Below, in pieces: positions 35,492-45,822 of a stretch of DNA of 60,153 nucleotides. Made by a program: the position numbers and the translations under genes. The stretch's first letter is position 1. Every line of letters starts with the position of its first letter. Origin of the DNA: Gnetum montanum (taxonomy: Eukaryota; Streptophyta; Gnetopsida; Gnetales; Gnetaceae); assembly GCA_015680685.1 (NCBI GenBank), contig MNCI01011157.1:1-60153 (forward strand). The letters run 5' to 3'. The notes below the pieces were generated by a model that was not told where the DNA came from, did not search any database, and worked only from the letters and a program-made list of their open reading frames with translations.

Positions 35492-36286
35492 TGATGACTG
35501 GTGAGGTACCCCTACACTCAACCATACGAATACGAGTGTAACATGCGTGATTCGGTCGAACTCCACAGACTAAGTGCCTACACACCTCATGGAACACTTA
35601 GGGTTAATTATTCGTTGTCTTCCTAGACTTACTTGTAGTTGTCATGGTGTATGGTTAAGTAAGTTCAAGGTATATGATTTTTATAGCTTTTTTCAGTTTT
35701 ATCTCCTATGCTAATAAGGTGAAAGGTAAAGAGACTAATTGACTAACTTTAACTAACTAACTAAGTTTTAATTAACCTAGCTTCAACATTCGTTCCCACT
35801 TACTGTTCACACCTTGAACTAATGCAACTATGGTTACCAAATGCTAGTTGTTATTGGGATCACCACGCGTAACGCACGCGCTCGAAGCGGTCATACTGAG
35901 GCACTTAACTAGGAGAGAAGGGTTGAGAGAGATTTAATTCCTAATAAAGAATGTAAATGATAAATAGTAAATAACAATAAATAAAAGTCCTATTTAGCCT
36001 ATTCCATGCACTGCAAGGTTTATCCAAGAAGTTTGTCTTTATTGCCGTACACAAACATGTGTTCAGGTACAATATTTACTTAATAAAGGTCCATTCACTT
36101 TGGAGCTCCTACTGTGGGCACATGGAAAATATTCTATCTCTGGAGAGGTAAAACTACTAGAGTTTTGCTAAAGGTCTAGATCTAGATGAGAAAACAAGGG
36201 AGAGCCACTTCTTATTTATAGATATGATGGTGCACCATGATATCGCATATGCAATATCACGGCCCATGTGATATCGTGTCCCATCA
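35492..36286 (-). repeat. Family A copy 3, 3' LTR (795 bp)
   Basis: The plus strand starts TGATGACTGGTGAGG and ends GTGTCCCATCA. On the minus strand, TATAAATA is at 36213-36220 and a short GATATC cluster at about 36236-36280. It is 58 bp shorter than the 5' LTR, mainly because the cluster has fewer palindromes. Confidence 0.93.
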
Positions 36287-36299
36287 AACCCCCATGACT
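36287..36299 (-). promoter_or_regulatory. Polypurine tract of family A copy 3
   Basis: AGTCATGGGGGTT on the minus strand, touching the 3' LTR start TGATGGG. Confidence 0.8.
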
Positions 36300-38021
36300 T
36301 AATGAAAACTCATCCTCGAGTTCCTTACAAAACATTGGAAAGGTATGGGATTATTGACTCAAATGGAACTAATGGGATGACATGTGAATGGATCATCATT
36401 ACAAGACATGACAAAACTAATGTTCATGAAAACAAGAGTGAACACCTTATTACATTCACATCAGGCCTCATTTGGCAGCTGAGAAAGAGAGAGAGAAAGA
36501 AGTGTTGCTGCTGCCAACGCCAAGATTGCACCTTTCGTTGTCCATCCGTAAGCGCGCCATTTGATCTTTCTCCTTGCATAACTACTTTCAGCACTTCTCC
36601 ATTCCAAGTGTTCTCTCCAGATCCAATCCATTGTTGCATGATTGCCATCTTCACACACAACATAGTATTTATATTAGCAAGGGTAAATGAATTTCAATGT
36701 AGTGGATACCTTGCTTCAGTGAAAGGCCCATTGGTTGAGTTGTGGTATGGCTGATTATGAGTCTGGAGATATATTAATGGTGAGTATCGAAGGTGTAGGG
36801 GTTAGGAGAAAATTGAAATAATTGGGCCCTGTACCCCCATGACTAATAGCGAACCTCCGGTAGCGATAGAATGAAGAAAGAAAAAGAACAAGAAAGATGG
36901 AGAAAAAGAGACAATTATAACATCGATGAAATGGATGTCAAGATGGAAATGAACAAAATAAAATATTTTTCAAAAATGTTAGGGAAAAGAATTTAACTGG
37001 TGCACCAAATAGGAATGTTAGTGGGTCCTCCCCAAAGCAGGCTCATGCCCTTAATGCCCTGACAAACCCACATTCGAAGAGTCCATAGGCTTTGGGAATG
37101 TCATTTGGAACAAGAGTTAAAGTCTTAACTGCAAGAATTTACCAAAAAGAAAATAATGCATCAACCAAAATATACACTAATGATACAACTGGCAATGAGG
37201 TGAACAATGGAGAGAAAAGAATGGAATGGAATCCCAAGAACAAGGTGGTGTACTGCCCCTTGTGTGTTACATGATTAATGTGACTTAGTAGATCCCATTC
37301 CAATTTTGGCCTCAAACAGCCCACATCTAGTGACTTTGCATTAATTTTTTCAGCTAATCCATCCCCTTGAATAATGAGAATGCATCACCCAACAGCCACC
37401 ACCATTCCAACGAAACAAATGAGGAGAGAATGGGAAGTGAGGAGGGCCTTAGTTAGAGGGAACATTTTTATTTTGAGTTTTATAACCAATGCTTGTAGCC
37501 CAAGGGATTATTTTGTCTAAGGGGTGTGCTTTGAATCCTCACTTTTTTTCTTTTCTCTTTTTTTTTGTTTATGTGTTTATACGTGAGAACCACACCATGC
37601 AAAGACTTTGTTATTTTTATTTGCTTAGCTTCCCGATAATTGAGTAACGTCAAAACGGTAGGAAAACTCAAGAAGAACACATCCAAGCACCCAAGAGAAT
37701 GGCCAACACAAATGCATCAAATTCCCTTGAAGTCACACCCTTTTCAATCATTGAGTTCTTCCTTAGTTTGAGAAATTCCCAGTCACTGATTCGTTAAAAG
37801 TTCTTATGATGAAAGGGATTGTACATTTCCAAGCCGAGAGAGATCATAGAACTGGTGGATGAATGGATGAAGTGAACTCATTGCCTGCTATATCAAAAGA
37901 ACCATACCTTAGTATCAACATCATGACTTAAAGGTAAAAATCAAACATTAGCAATCAATATGAAAAACGGTTCATACCATCATTAAGAACACTTATTAGG
38001 TGACAAACTTACAAGGTGGAG

Positions 38022-38070
<49 letters not shown>
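38022..38070. repeat. (AC)n microsatellite expanded in copy 3
   Basis: About 24 AC units. The same place in copy 1 (about 440) has only GTGTGTG, so the run expanded in this copy or shrank in the other. Confidence 0.93.
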
Positions 38071-38076
<6 letters not shown>

Positions 38077-38104
38077 AACGTATAATGATGTTGAAAAACA
38101 AAAA

Positions 38105-38222
38105 CAAGAAAAGTTAAAGAAATTTGTAAAACAAAAATGTGTAAAACAAAAACATGTAAGACAAAAACATGTAAAACAAAAATGTGTAAAAAAAAAATGT
38201 GCAAAACAAAAACACATAAAAA
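38105..38222. repeat. AAAACAAAAATGTGT minisatellite
   Basis: About seven tandem copies of a 15-16 bp unit (AAACAAAAACATGTAA and variants). Copy 1 has only about two units near 355-380. The repeated Phe-Cys/His-Phe open frame here arises from the repeat and is not a gene. Confidence 0.85.
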
Positions 38223-38659
38223 AAAATTAAAAAGAACTAAGGGCCCCAAATGATCAGCATAGGTGGCCATCTCCCCCATGACTGAATGGAAAGGAAGAGA
38301 TCCAAAATAATGAGCATTGATTTGAATTTCTTAGAAGTGTCCAACTTCTCTCAATTGATGTTCTTAGATTAAGGGGTGGAAGTTGGTGACACTCATATTC
38401 TAATGTGTCTATGCCTTTGTTACGAGCGTGGGTTGTTTCCCCAATTCATTCCATGCATGTTGGTTTGCTCTTTCGACTAGCTATCAACCACGGGGTGTCT
38501 ACTACTGGTTGTGTGGTTGCTACATACAGGCATCTTTGTCTCACAGTATCAAGGACACACTTGTTGCATGGAGGAGATGTTGTGCATTCCTCCATGTCAT
38601 CACCCAATGAATCGCTATATGTGATGCATGGAACTTTCTTCTTCTCGATCTTTCCTTAA

Positions 38660-39020
38660 ATATTTACCTTAGATATCTCCATGGAAAGATCGTGAATCCC
38701 TAGGCATGTGTCTATTGTGCTTAGCCATGCCCTTTCCATTATAATTGGGAAGTCCCCTTCGTTGTTGTTAACTTCAATCACCAAGAAATCAGCTAGGTAT
38801 GACTAACCACACACCGTGGTAACGATGTCCTCCACCAATCCCAAGGGAATGGTGATGGACTAGTCTGATAGCTCTAGTTGAATGTTGCTCTTCTTAAATT
38901 GGGGCAAGTTCCAGGCTTGATACATATTTCATGAAATTAGGTTGACTCTGGAACTTGAGTCAAGGAGAGCCTTATGTGGTTTGTTCCCAGTGACTTGGAG
39001 GTAGATTAAGGGACTTCCAG
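38660..39020 (-). pseudogene. Retropepsin-like protease of family A, degraded
   Basis: On the minus strand, 38975-38941 reads ALLDSSSRVNLIS, which aligns with the D-S/T-G active site and following hydrophobic turn of plant gypsy proteases (ALLDSGASVNLL). About 65 codons later DFLVIEVNNNEGDFPIIMER then AWLST matches the second conserved block (usual GDFPIILGRPFLAT). The active-site Gly is Ser and two in-frame stops are present, so this copy is inactive. The enzyme would cut Gag during particle maturation. It follows gag and is followed only by non-coding sequence, so it is the last coding domain of the element. Confidence 0.75.
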
Positions 39021-41650
39021 GGTTAGCTAGTTTCCTGGGAAGGTGGCCTACCTTGATCTAGTCGATTATGGTATGTGTTAACATAACTGTATGTGTTAAG
39101 CTCTATTGTTGGACTGAAGGATGCTCCGAAGCCTTATGTGTTGGAGGAGCAATCACAGACTCAACCACTTGTTGTTGTGAGAGCTTATCTGGGCTTTTGG
39201 TTCTAAAGAAAGGTCTTCTCTTTTTGTGGTTGTCAGAATCAGTAGCGGGTTGGATGTTTATGGCTCTTGTAGTGTTACATTGCTGTAGTTGAGTGGGGAG
39301 TTCCCCTTGCATTGTTGGAGCAGGAGGTGTTATGGGAACTACCGATGGAAGAGGTGTGGATGGATTAAGAGGGTGGTATGGGTATGGAGCATCTCCCAGA
39401 GGAGAAGGAGTCCTTCTAAAGTACTCCCGAACTTGGTAGTGATGGTGGGGAGTTGTGTGATCCATGGAGTCACTTGGAGAAATTGGCTACTGCACGTAGT
39501 AACCATAAGGGTCAGGTTACCGGTAAGGGTACTATTGTTTTGGTGGTGGCATCCCCCATGACTGTGGGTGTTGCCATTGCTGATGTTGCCCGATTGGTTG
39601 TGGTGGAGTTCCACTTGGATAGTACATCAACGATTGGTGGAACTATCTTGGGTTACCTTGGGGATAAGGTAACCTTCGGGGTGTCTGCCATTTGTTAAGT
39701 CTCGGGTTGAGTGCATACACCCCAGATTCTTGTAGATGCGAGATGATTGGACAACATCCCTTAGGATGGTCATAGTAGCAGATCTCACATCCACCATCAT
39801 CGTTTGTGTTTGAATCCAGAACCTCATCGGAGATAATTATTTTCCCCTTACCCTTGTCACGTGTAGGGCCTGAATCTCTCCACTTTGTCTTGTTCTCGTC
39901 ACTACTTCGTTCCTCCTTAGACTCCTCTATAATATTTAGGATAGTTTCAATTTTACTATCTAAGGATCTCCATACTTCATCTACCTTGGCCGATACTTTC
40001 GTTGTTGACTTCTGAAGCCGCAAGTTTTTCCTATTCATCAACTCTTCAAGTGGTGACTCATCCTCTTCATCGTAAAATCTCACTCCCTTCTTTCGAAGAG
40101 AGGGATCATGGTTATATTCTTCTATGCCCTCTCTTTTTCATAGCTCCCCTTCTTCTTTGGCTACTTGCTCCAAAAATCGATGAATTTTATGGGATCTAAG
40201 TTTTGATAGTCTCCCTTGGACATAAGTCCCAAGGGTTCTCCTAGTTTCATACCTTAGCCCATCTACAATGTGGCAGAGTTGATCCCGCTGTGCATAACCA
40301 TGGCCCAGGAAATGATGTAACAATGCATAGTAGTGGTCCATGGTAGCATCCAAGGGTTCATGAGTACCTTGCTTCCATCCTTGGATCTGCTTACACAAAT
40401 TAGACACTCTGTAGTACGTTTAATATTTATCGTTGAAGAGTTCTAACATCGTACTCCACCTCCTAATGGTTTCCAGCTCTAAGGATCGGTACCAACTCTC
40501 TGCTTCCTTGATGAGTGTCCTGGGAAACAACTTGAGTTTTTGCACTCATTCTCAATGTTTAGCAAGGTGCAGGCATCGTGGAATGCCTATAAATGATTTT
40601 GTGGATCCGCGTTGTATCCCCCTTTGAAGCATGGGATATTGTTCATGTCTAAGCGCTTAATCCAACTATCTTTTAAATGCCTTGTTGGTATTCTTACAGC
40701 CTCCATTATATCTAGCATGCTTCAGGTGGCAAGTAGGGGTTCATCATGATCATCTCTTTTATGATGTCTATGGTGTCTACGTTGTTCCCTACTTTCCCTT
40801 CATTCATGCCCTTGTCTTCTCTCTCGACTTTCTCATCGAGGTCTCTCATTTTTCCTACCTCTATCCTCACTGTTATGGTCTCTATGGCTACTCTCAGATG
40901 TGGAAGGAGAGGGTGAATGATGTGATGAAGGGGAAGAAGAAGGAGAACCATTGCCATGATGATGTTTCTTACCTTCTCTTCTGTGGCTTCAGCCCTGATC
41001 GTGATGATGATCTGAGTGCCCATCCTTGTCATGTATTGTTGTTCCCTCAGTGAACAGTTGGCATTCACGAGGATCAGAACTAGGGTTGTATATAATGGAT
41101 TGTAGGTTTTGATACCCCACCTCCTCACTATCATTAGGAGGGGGAACATCATTTGATGGAGAACCCGTTATAAGTGGTTCACCATCTTCAATTTCACGTA
41201 GGACATGCGAGACCCCTTTGCCTTTCAACAATGTATGTTGGCTTTCTTGCCTTGAGTCCCTTAAACGTTGTGCGGCTGTGGGATGGTAATCCCTCATGTC
41301 AAAGTCTACTGCAATGTATTTAGCATATAATTCTATCATGCTTATCTGTGCCAGAGCACGGAGGAGCATGTTGGGGACTGCACGATCTAGAGGTAACACT
41401 ATGTTACCTTGCAAGTCTCTCTAGTGCATCTATTTGTCTTGATGGAGGATAAAGGTAAAGTCTGGTATGTACTTATCAGGATGAGTATATACCACTCGGT
41501 ATTGTTGAGGAATCGGCAAATTTTGGTTATGTGTTTTAGAATGCCGACTGTTTCTGGTATGATCCCTAGGTGGTGTATTACTTTTGTTTGAAGAAGAAGA
41601 CATTGTTATTTTATCGGTGTGCTATTTTACCATTATATAATTTTTCATTT
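39021..41650 (-). pseudogene. Family A copy 3 gag, decayed
   Basis: Minus-strand pieces from 41414 to 39103 make up a long Gag. The N-terminal part (41414-40712) is charged and His/Asp-rich. The retrotrans_gag domain lies at about 40640-40138, with LIKEAESWYRSLE, then ATMDHYYALLHHFLGHG and YETRRTLGTYVQGRL. A Cys/His motif (CEICYYDHPKGC) is near 39785, then a Pro/Gln/His-rich tail (39600-39103) leads into the protease. Most breaks are single stops that replace a Gln codon, plus frameshifts. Gag alone lets a non-autonomous element package its RNA. Confidence 0.82.
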
Positions 41651-41728
41651 AATTAACCCCAAGGGTTCGTTTAAGCTCCCAATGATGTGAGTGATCTCCT
41701 ATGTTCTACTTAGCGCACAAACACTTAG

Positions 41729-41746
41729 TCCCCGACAACGGCGCCA
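41729..41746 (-). promoter_or_regulatory. Primer-binding site, tRNA-Asp type
   Basis: On the minus strand this reads TGGCGCCGTTGTCGGGGA, one base after the 5' LTR. It differs from the complement of plant tRNA-Asp (GTC) at one base of 18. Athila-type gypsy elements are known to use the same primer. Confidence 0.93.
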
Positions 41747-41747
41747 A

Positions 41748-42600
41748 TGATGGGTGGCGAGGTACCCCTACACTCAACCATACGAATACGAGTGTAACAT
41801 GTGCGATCCGTTCAAAATTCACAGACTAAGTACCTACATGCCTCATGGAACACTTAAGGTTAATTATTTTTTGTCTTCCCAAACTTACTTGTAGTTTTCA
41901 TGGTGTATGGTTAGGTAAGTTCGAGGTATATGATTTTTATAGCTTTTTTTGTTTTTATCTCCTATGCTGATAAGGTGAAAGGTAAAGAGACTAATTGACT
42001 AACTTTAACTAACTAACTAAGTCTTAATTAACCTAGAGTTAGCATCCATTCCCACTTACCATTCACACCCTAAACCAATGCAACCGTGGTTACCAAATGC
42101 TAGTTGTTGCTGGGATCACCACACGTAATGCACATGCTCGCACTTAACTAGGAGAGAAGGGTTGAGAGAGATTTAATTCCTAATAAAGCATGTAAATGAT
42201 AAATAGTAAATAACAATAAATAAAAGTCCTATTTAGCCTATTCCATGCACTGTAAGGTTTATCCAAGAAGTTCTTCTTTATTTCCGTACACAAACATGTG
42301 TTTAGGTACAATATTTGCTCGAATAAAGATCCGTTCACTTTGGAGCTCCTACTGCTAGCACATGGAAAATATTCTATCTCTGGAGAGGTAAAAGTACCAG
42401 AGTTTTTCTAAGGGTCTAGATCTAGATGAGAAAATAAGGGAGAGCCACCTCTTATTTATAGATATGACAGCGCACCGCAATATTGTGTACGCAATATCAC
42501 GTGGGATGCGATATCGCGGCTGCTGCGATGTTGCATACGCGATATCGTGGCCCATGCGGCTGCCACAATATCGCGGCCTATGCGATATCGTGTCCCATCA
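41748..42600 (-). repeat. Family A copy 3, 5' LTR (853 bp)
   Basis: The minus strand starts TGATGGGACACGATATCG at 42600 and ends CGCCACCCATCA at 41748. Compared with the 3' LTR it has a longer palindrome cluster and lacks about 17 bp near 42139 (the AAGCGGTCATACTGAGG block). Confidence 0.93.
42453..42592 (-). promoter_or_regulatory. U3 promoter of copy 3: GATATC palindrome cluster and TATA box
   Basis: TATAAATA (minus strand, 42460-42453) lies just downstream of roughly eight half or full GATATCGCG-type palindromes between 42470 and 42592. Many are one CpG transition away from CGCGATATCGCG (for example CACGATATC, CAATATC), as expected of methylated CpG decay. Confidence 0.65.
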
Positions 42601-42605
42601 CTCCT

Positions 42606-42920
42606 TCATTGGACTTTGGAATTCAACTTGATGATTTGGTGCCATCCAATATCCTCTTTCATTTGGAATGGTAGCACTTGAAATAAAGTCAATTTGGTGC
42701 TGTACATTCCTCATAGGTGGAGTCCATCCACTTTTTGTTTGAACACCTTGGAAAATTTCTCTTTCAAGCCCATCACAGTTTTTGGAAATTCTACTTACAT
42801 AACATCATGGTTAGAAGAAGTAACATTTGATACAATAGTGAAACCAAAACTGGTTTCATCATGTTCATTAATGTATTTCCTCTCTTCTAGAAGAATTAAG
42901 AAAGCATGACGTGAGCTTTG
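42606..42920 (-). pseudogene. Chromovirus reverse transcriptase, 5' part
   Basis: The minus strand has NVQHQIDFISSATIPNERGYW and MAPNHQVEFQSPMKE just before the family A insertion. This matches the usual GIEHQIDFVPGASLPNRPAYRM stretch at the start of gypsy reverse transcriptase. Upstream, FPKTVMGLKEKFSKVFKQ matches the linker that precedes it. A frameshift separates these two parts. Confidence 0.88.
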
Positions 42921-43359
42921 CTACCTTGTTTAGCTATCATAGGAATTAACTCATGGATTCCATCAAGTCTAAATACATTCCGTACATTTCTTACTCCATT
43001 AAATTAAGCACCATTGTTAAAATTTCATGGTCATCCAAGAATTACATCAACACAATCAATTGGAAGTACATCACATTTCACAACATCATGAAAACTCCCA
43101 ATGTTAAATTTGAAAAGATATTTTTCTCTTACCTCTTGAGAGAAGTCTCTTAATAAATAAATTACTTTTTATGGTCTAGGATAAGGATTTATCACTAAAG
43201 CCAATCTAGTAACTACCCTAGAAGAAAAAAAATTTTCTTGGGCTCCCCCTTCAATCAAAATATGAATCCATTTCCTACTAAGGATACATATACTTCTAAT
43301 CCAAAACAATACTTTTCTTGCACGATGGTCTTCTTTGAGGATTGAGAACTTAGAAGGTC
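42921..43359 (-). pseudogene. Chromovirus protease, decayed active site
   Basis: The minus strand near 43260 reads WIHILIEGGAQENFFSS, matching the chromovirus form LIDGGSxENxVS but with Asp changed to Glu. It is followed by VVTRLAL, then FNIGSFHDVVKCDVLPID (about 43110-43057), then VDVILG at the usual LLLGRPW position, with the Arg-Pro-Trp part broken by stops. Confidence 0.8.
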
Positions 43360-44390
43360 AGGGTGGGGGGTGTGGGCGGTTAGGGTTAAATAGCCACAAA
43401 AATCACACTAAATTTTTACATGGTTTTCCAACTTGGGTACATCCACACTTGAAGGGTAGAATCCTTGTACACCTTTGTACTTTGTTCCTAAAAAATGTGG
43501 TTTGAATGGTACCACACCTTAAACAAGCTGTAAGCTCCACTATGGAGGTTTTATTGTTGAGAAACCACTCAATCCTATAGGGTTCCAATAAGCTTAGAAT
43601 GTGGTTTCAAGGATCCCACAACCTTTACAAATTGAGGTTTGCTCCTAAGTGTTTTGACGCTGCACAAACACTCAATCCCATAAGATCTCAACAATATCAA
43701 TTACAATGCCTTCTTGCAAGAAGCACATCAACTCTAGTAGGGAAACAAGAGAGAAACAAAATTACAAGAAAAGACTGTAACTTAAATTTATAGGTCCTTA
43801 TACTTTGAAGTACAATTCTACAATCAATCAAGCAAATGATTTTAAAAATGAAGTACAAAGTACAATATACAATGATTACTTTGATAGTGACAATTCATGC
43901 ACAACACTTTCTTCCACAATACCCAAGAGAATGAAATCTTCTTATAGCCTCAGAGTTTCCAAAAATACCTTTGAATTCATGCAAAGGCTATCTAGTGACT
44001 ATTGTAGACATCTCCTTCGAGATTGGGAGGTCTCTCTAAAATTGACTTCAATTCTGGGGAGACACTTCTTCTAAAAATGGGATGTCTTTGTGGAGATGTA
44101 TCTATGGAGATGTCTTCTATTTTTGGGAGATGTTTTCTTTGCATGTACTCTACTTTGGCCAAGACATCTTCTACTTCATGGAGACACCTTCTTAGCCTTG
44201 GAAATTTGGTTCCTTAGGTTTCCTCTTGTTGATTTAACTTTTTCCCAATCCTTGGAGCATCTTCATCTAAGTCATAGCCTTCATCTTTATCCATGCTTGT
44301 CCATGCTCCCATGAGTTCTTGTAGTCTCTTCTTTGACATCTCTTTTTAGATCTCACTTCTTGAGTTCTCATTCATGCCCTACAAAAACAT
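43360..44390 (-). repeat. LTR-like insert at the gag-protease junction
   Basis: About 1 kb of non-coding sequence separates chromovirus gag (44400 upward) from protease (43350 downward). The minus strand begins near TGTTTTTGTAGGGC at about 44390. It has several AGATGTCT/AGACATCT octamers at 44000-44200 and a TATTTAACCC TATA-like block near 43390. These suggest a solo LTR of a related family. I could not fix exact ends or a TSD. Confidence 0.45.
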
Positions 44391-44399
44391 CACATTCCA

Positions 44400-45770
44400 C
44401 AACATTCTATGTTCTACATTTTTCTTAAGTTTTTAGCATACTAAAAGGTTAACATCCATTATTCACATTCTTCATAAATGCATAAGAATTTAATCTAGAA
44501 ACTTCTTCAATTTTAGGAGCAGTAGGATTATCTCTCTGAAGAGCTTGGTATTATGTTTATTCCACTTCCATGGTTTATACATCCTTGCCCTTGGCTACCT
44601 TGTGAAGTGAACATTTCCACTACTTGTCTATCCATTCTTCACATTTGAAGTACTAAATCTTTGATGAGTTTTTGTCTTGATCCTTGCCTCTCTTACTTTT
44701 GTCCTTCTTAGCTTTTCCCTTCTTATCATCCTTCTCTAGCTTCTTGTCATGGCTACCATCCTTGTCTTCAGAATTTTAAGTTGGATTCCATCTTTGATTT
44801 GGATTTCTTATCCTTTACTTTCAAAGCTTCTTTGCTCATGTTTATAAAATCTACTGAGTTCTTTTCCTATGTTGAGTACCAAATCATAATCCTAATCAAG
44901 GGTTTTTCACTTATAGAATGACAACTCCCACTAATACATCATTTTGATACCTTCTAGAAAGATTAAAGCCTGTTCATACTCCTTCTAGTTTATTTTAGCT
45001 TCATGGAATAGTTTACAAAATTCAATGCAAAGCTCCTTAACATCTTTTTCACCTTACCTTAGGAATTTTAACTTCATGATCATCTCTTGCCTCTAGTGAG
45101 ACTATTTAAATTTTCTCCTTAAGCTGTATTTCATTAGATTTCAATCCTTGATAGGTTGACCATTTTGCCTCTCATAACTTTGGGATTCTTTCTTCCATCA
45201 GGTAGAAGTCATACCTTCTAATCTAGATTTAGCAATTAGTACCCTTAATTGATTTGATACCTCTTCTAACTCAAAATGCTTACCAAGTACCTTCAGTTAA
45301 TTTGCAAAAGCATTGATGCAATCTACTCCATTGAAAGTATTTGGTTCCATGTATGGAAGTCTAGCAGCATTTTTGAATACTCTAGCAAGTGTTGCTTCAT
45401 CTTCATTAGCAAGCTTTCCATGAGAAGAAGTTGATGTTGGCAATGGAGATCTTGAAACTTTGATATGAAGAGGTGGATTCCCTCTTGTTGGAATTCTTGG
45501 TTTATGGATTCCTATGCTCCCATAGCTAGAATGTTCTTTCTCATTATCTAGTTTCCCTTCACCAGGCTAGGAAATTTCTTTGATACCATTCAAACATGAA
45601 TTCTCATCATCTTCATAAGTCTAAATAGGACTAGCACCTACATTCCTATATACCTTGGCATTGATCTTGTTCAATTGAGAAACCATCATTTGAAAGGTAT
45701 ATTTCATGCTCTTTATATATCTTTAGGGATTGAACCTATTTCTTCTTAGGTTATATCTGAAACTGACAAA
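44400..45770 (-). pseudogene. Chromovirus gag, decayed
   Basis: The minus strand near 45390-45150 gives RLPYMEPNTFNGVD, then LKVLGKHFELEEVSNQLRVL, then ARSRLEG-like sequence with a W-K-K-E-S-Q-S-Y-E-R block, all retrotrans_gag-like. Further down (44760-44640) it is very Lys-rich, followed by YFKCEEW at the place of a zinc knuckle (degraded). Stops occur at Gln and Trp codon positions. The gag starts soon after the primer-binding site at 45806-45818. Confidence 0.7.
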
Positions 45771-45805
45771 ACTCCATAACCAAATTCCAACAATAATAAA
45801 CTTAA

Positions 45806-45818
45806 TGCTCTAATACCA
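45806..45818 (-). promoter_or_regulatory. Chromovirus primer-binding site, initiator tRNA-Met type
   Basis: On the minus strand TGGTATTAGAGCA, four bases after the LTR end. One mismatch to TGGTATCAGAGCA. Confidence 0.9.
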
Positions 45819-45822
45819 ATAA

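Larger units (their letters stand above)
36300..38650 (-). other. Non-coding 3' interior of family A copy 3
   Basis: This matches 1-2173 in opposite orientation. The short frames in the two copies agree in part (for example HSILFSPLFTSL near 37200 and in copy 1 near 1235) but are broken at different places, so no protein is being conserved. Two more AGTCATGGGGG motifs lie at 36833-36845 and 38272-38288 on the minus strand. The block's retention in two copies suggests a structural or packaging role, which is inference. Confidence 0.7.
35492..42600 (-). mobile_element. Complete family A element (copy 3): gag-protease, no pol
   Basis: A 7109-bp element with intact ends, flanked by perfect TSD CTCCT (35487-35491 and 42601-42605). 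Order on the minus strand: 5' LTR, tRNA-Asp primer-binding site, gag, retropepsin-like protease, 2.3 kb of non-coding sequence, polypurine tract, 3' LTR. The reading frame of the chromovirus reverse transcriptase runs across the site once the insert and one TSD are removed, proving a true insertion. Reverse transcriptase, RNase H and integrase are absent rather than decayed: the same non-coding 3' block is present in copy 1. This architecture matches the class described as terminal-repeat retrotransposons with GAG domain (TR-GAG). It would need enzymes from another element. Confidence 0.93.

Noticed and set aside
37983-38279. Cys/Phe/His-rich frames over the AC and AAAACAAAAATGTGT repeats
   Set aside because: They come from simple repeats on either strand and differ completely from copy 1.
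39289-39698. Plus-strand frames over the family A gag
   Set aside because: They are antisense shadows of the Pro/Gln-rich gag tail on the minus strand.
43370-43395. Telomere repeat (GGTTAGGGTTAAA)
   Set aside because: Only one and a half units are present; chance or part of an LTR promoter.
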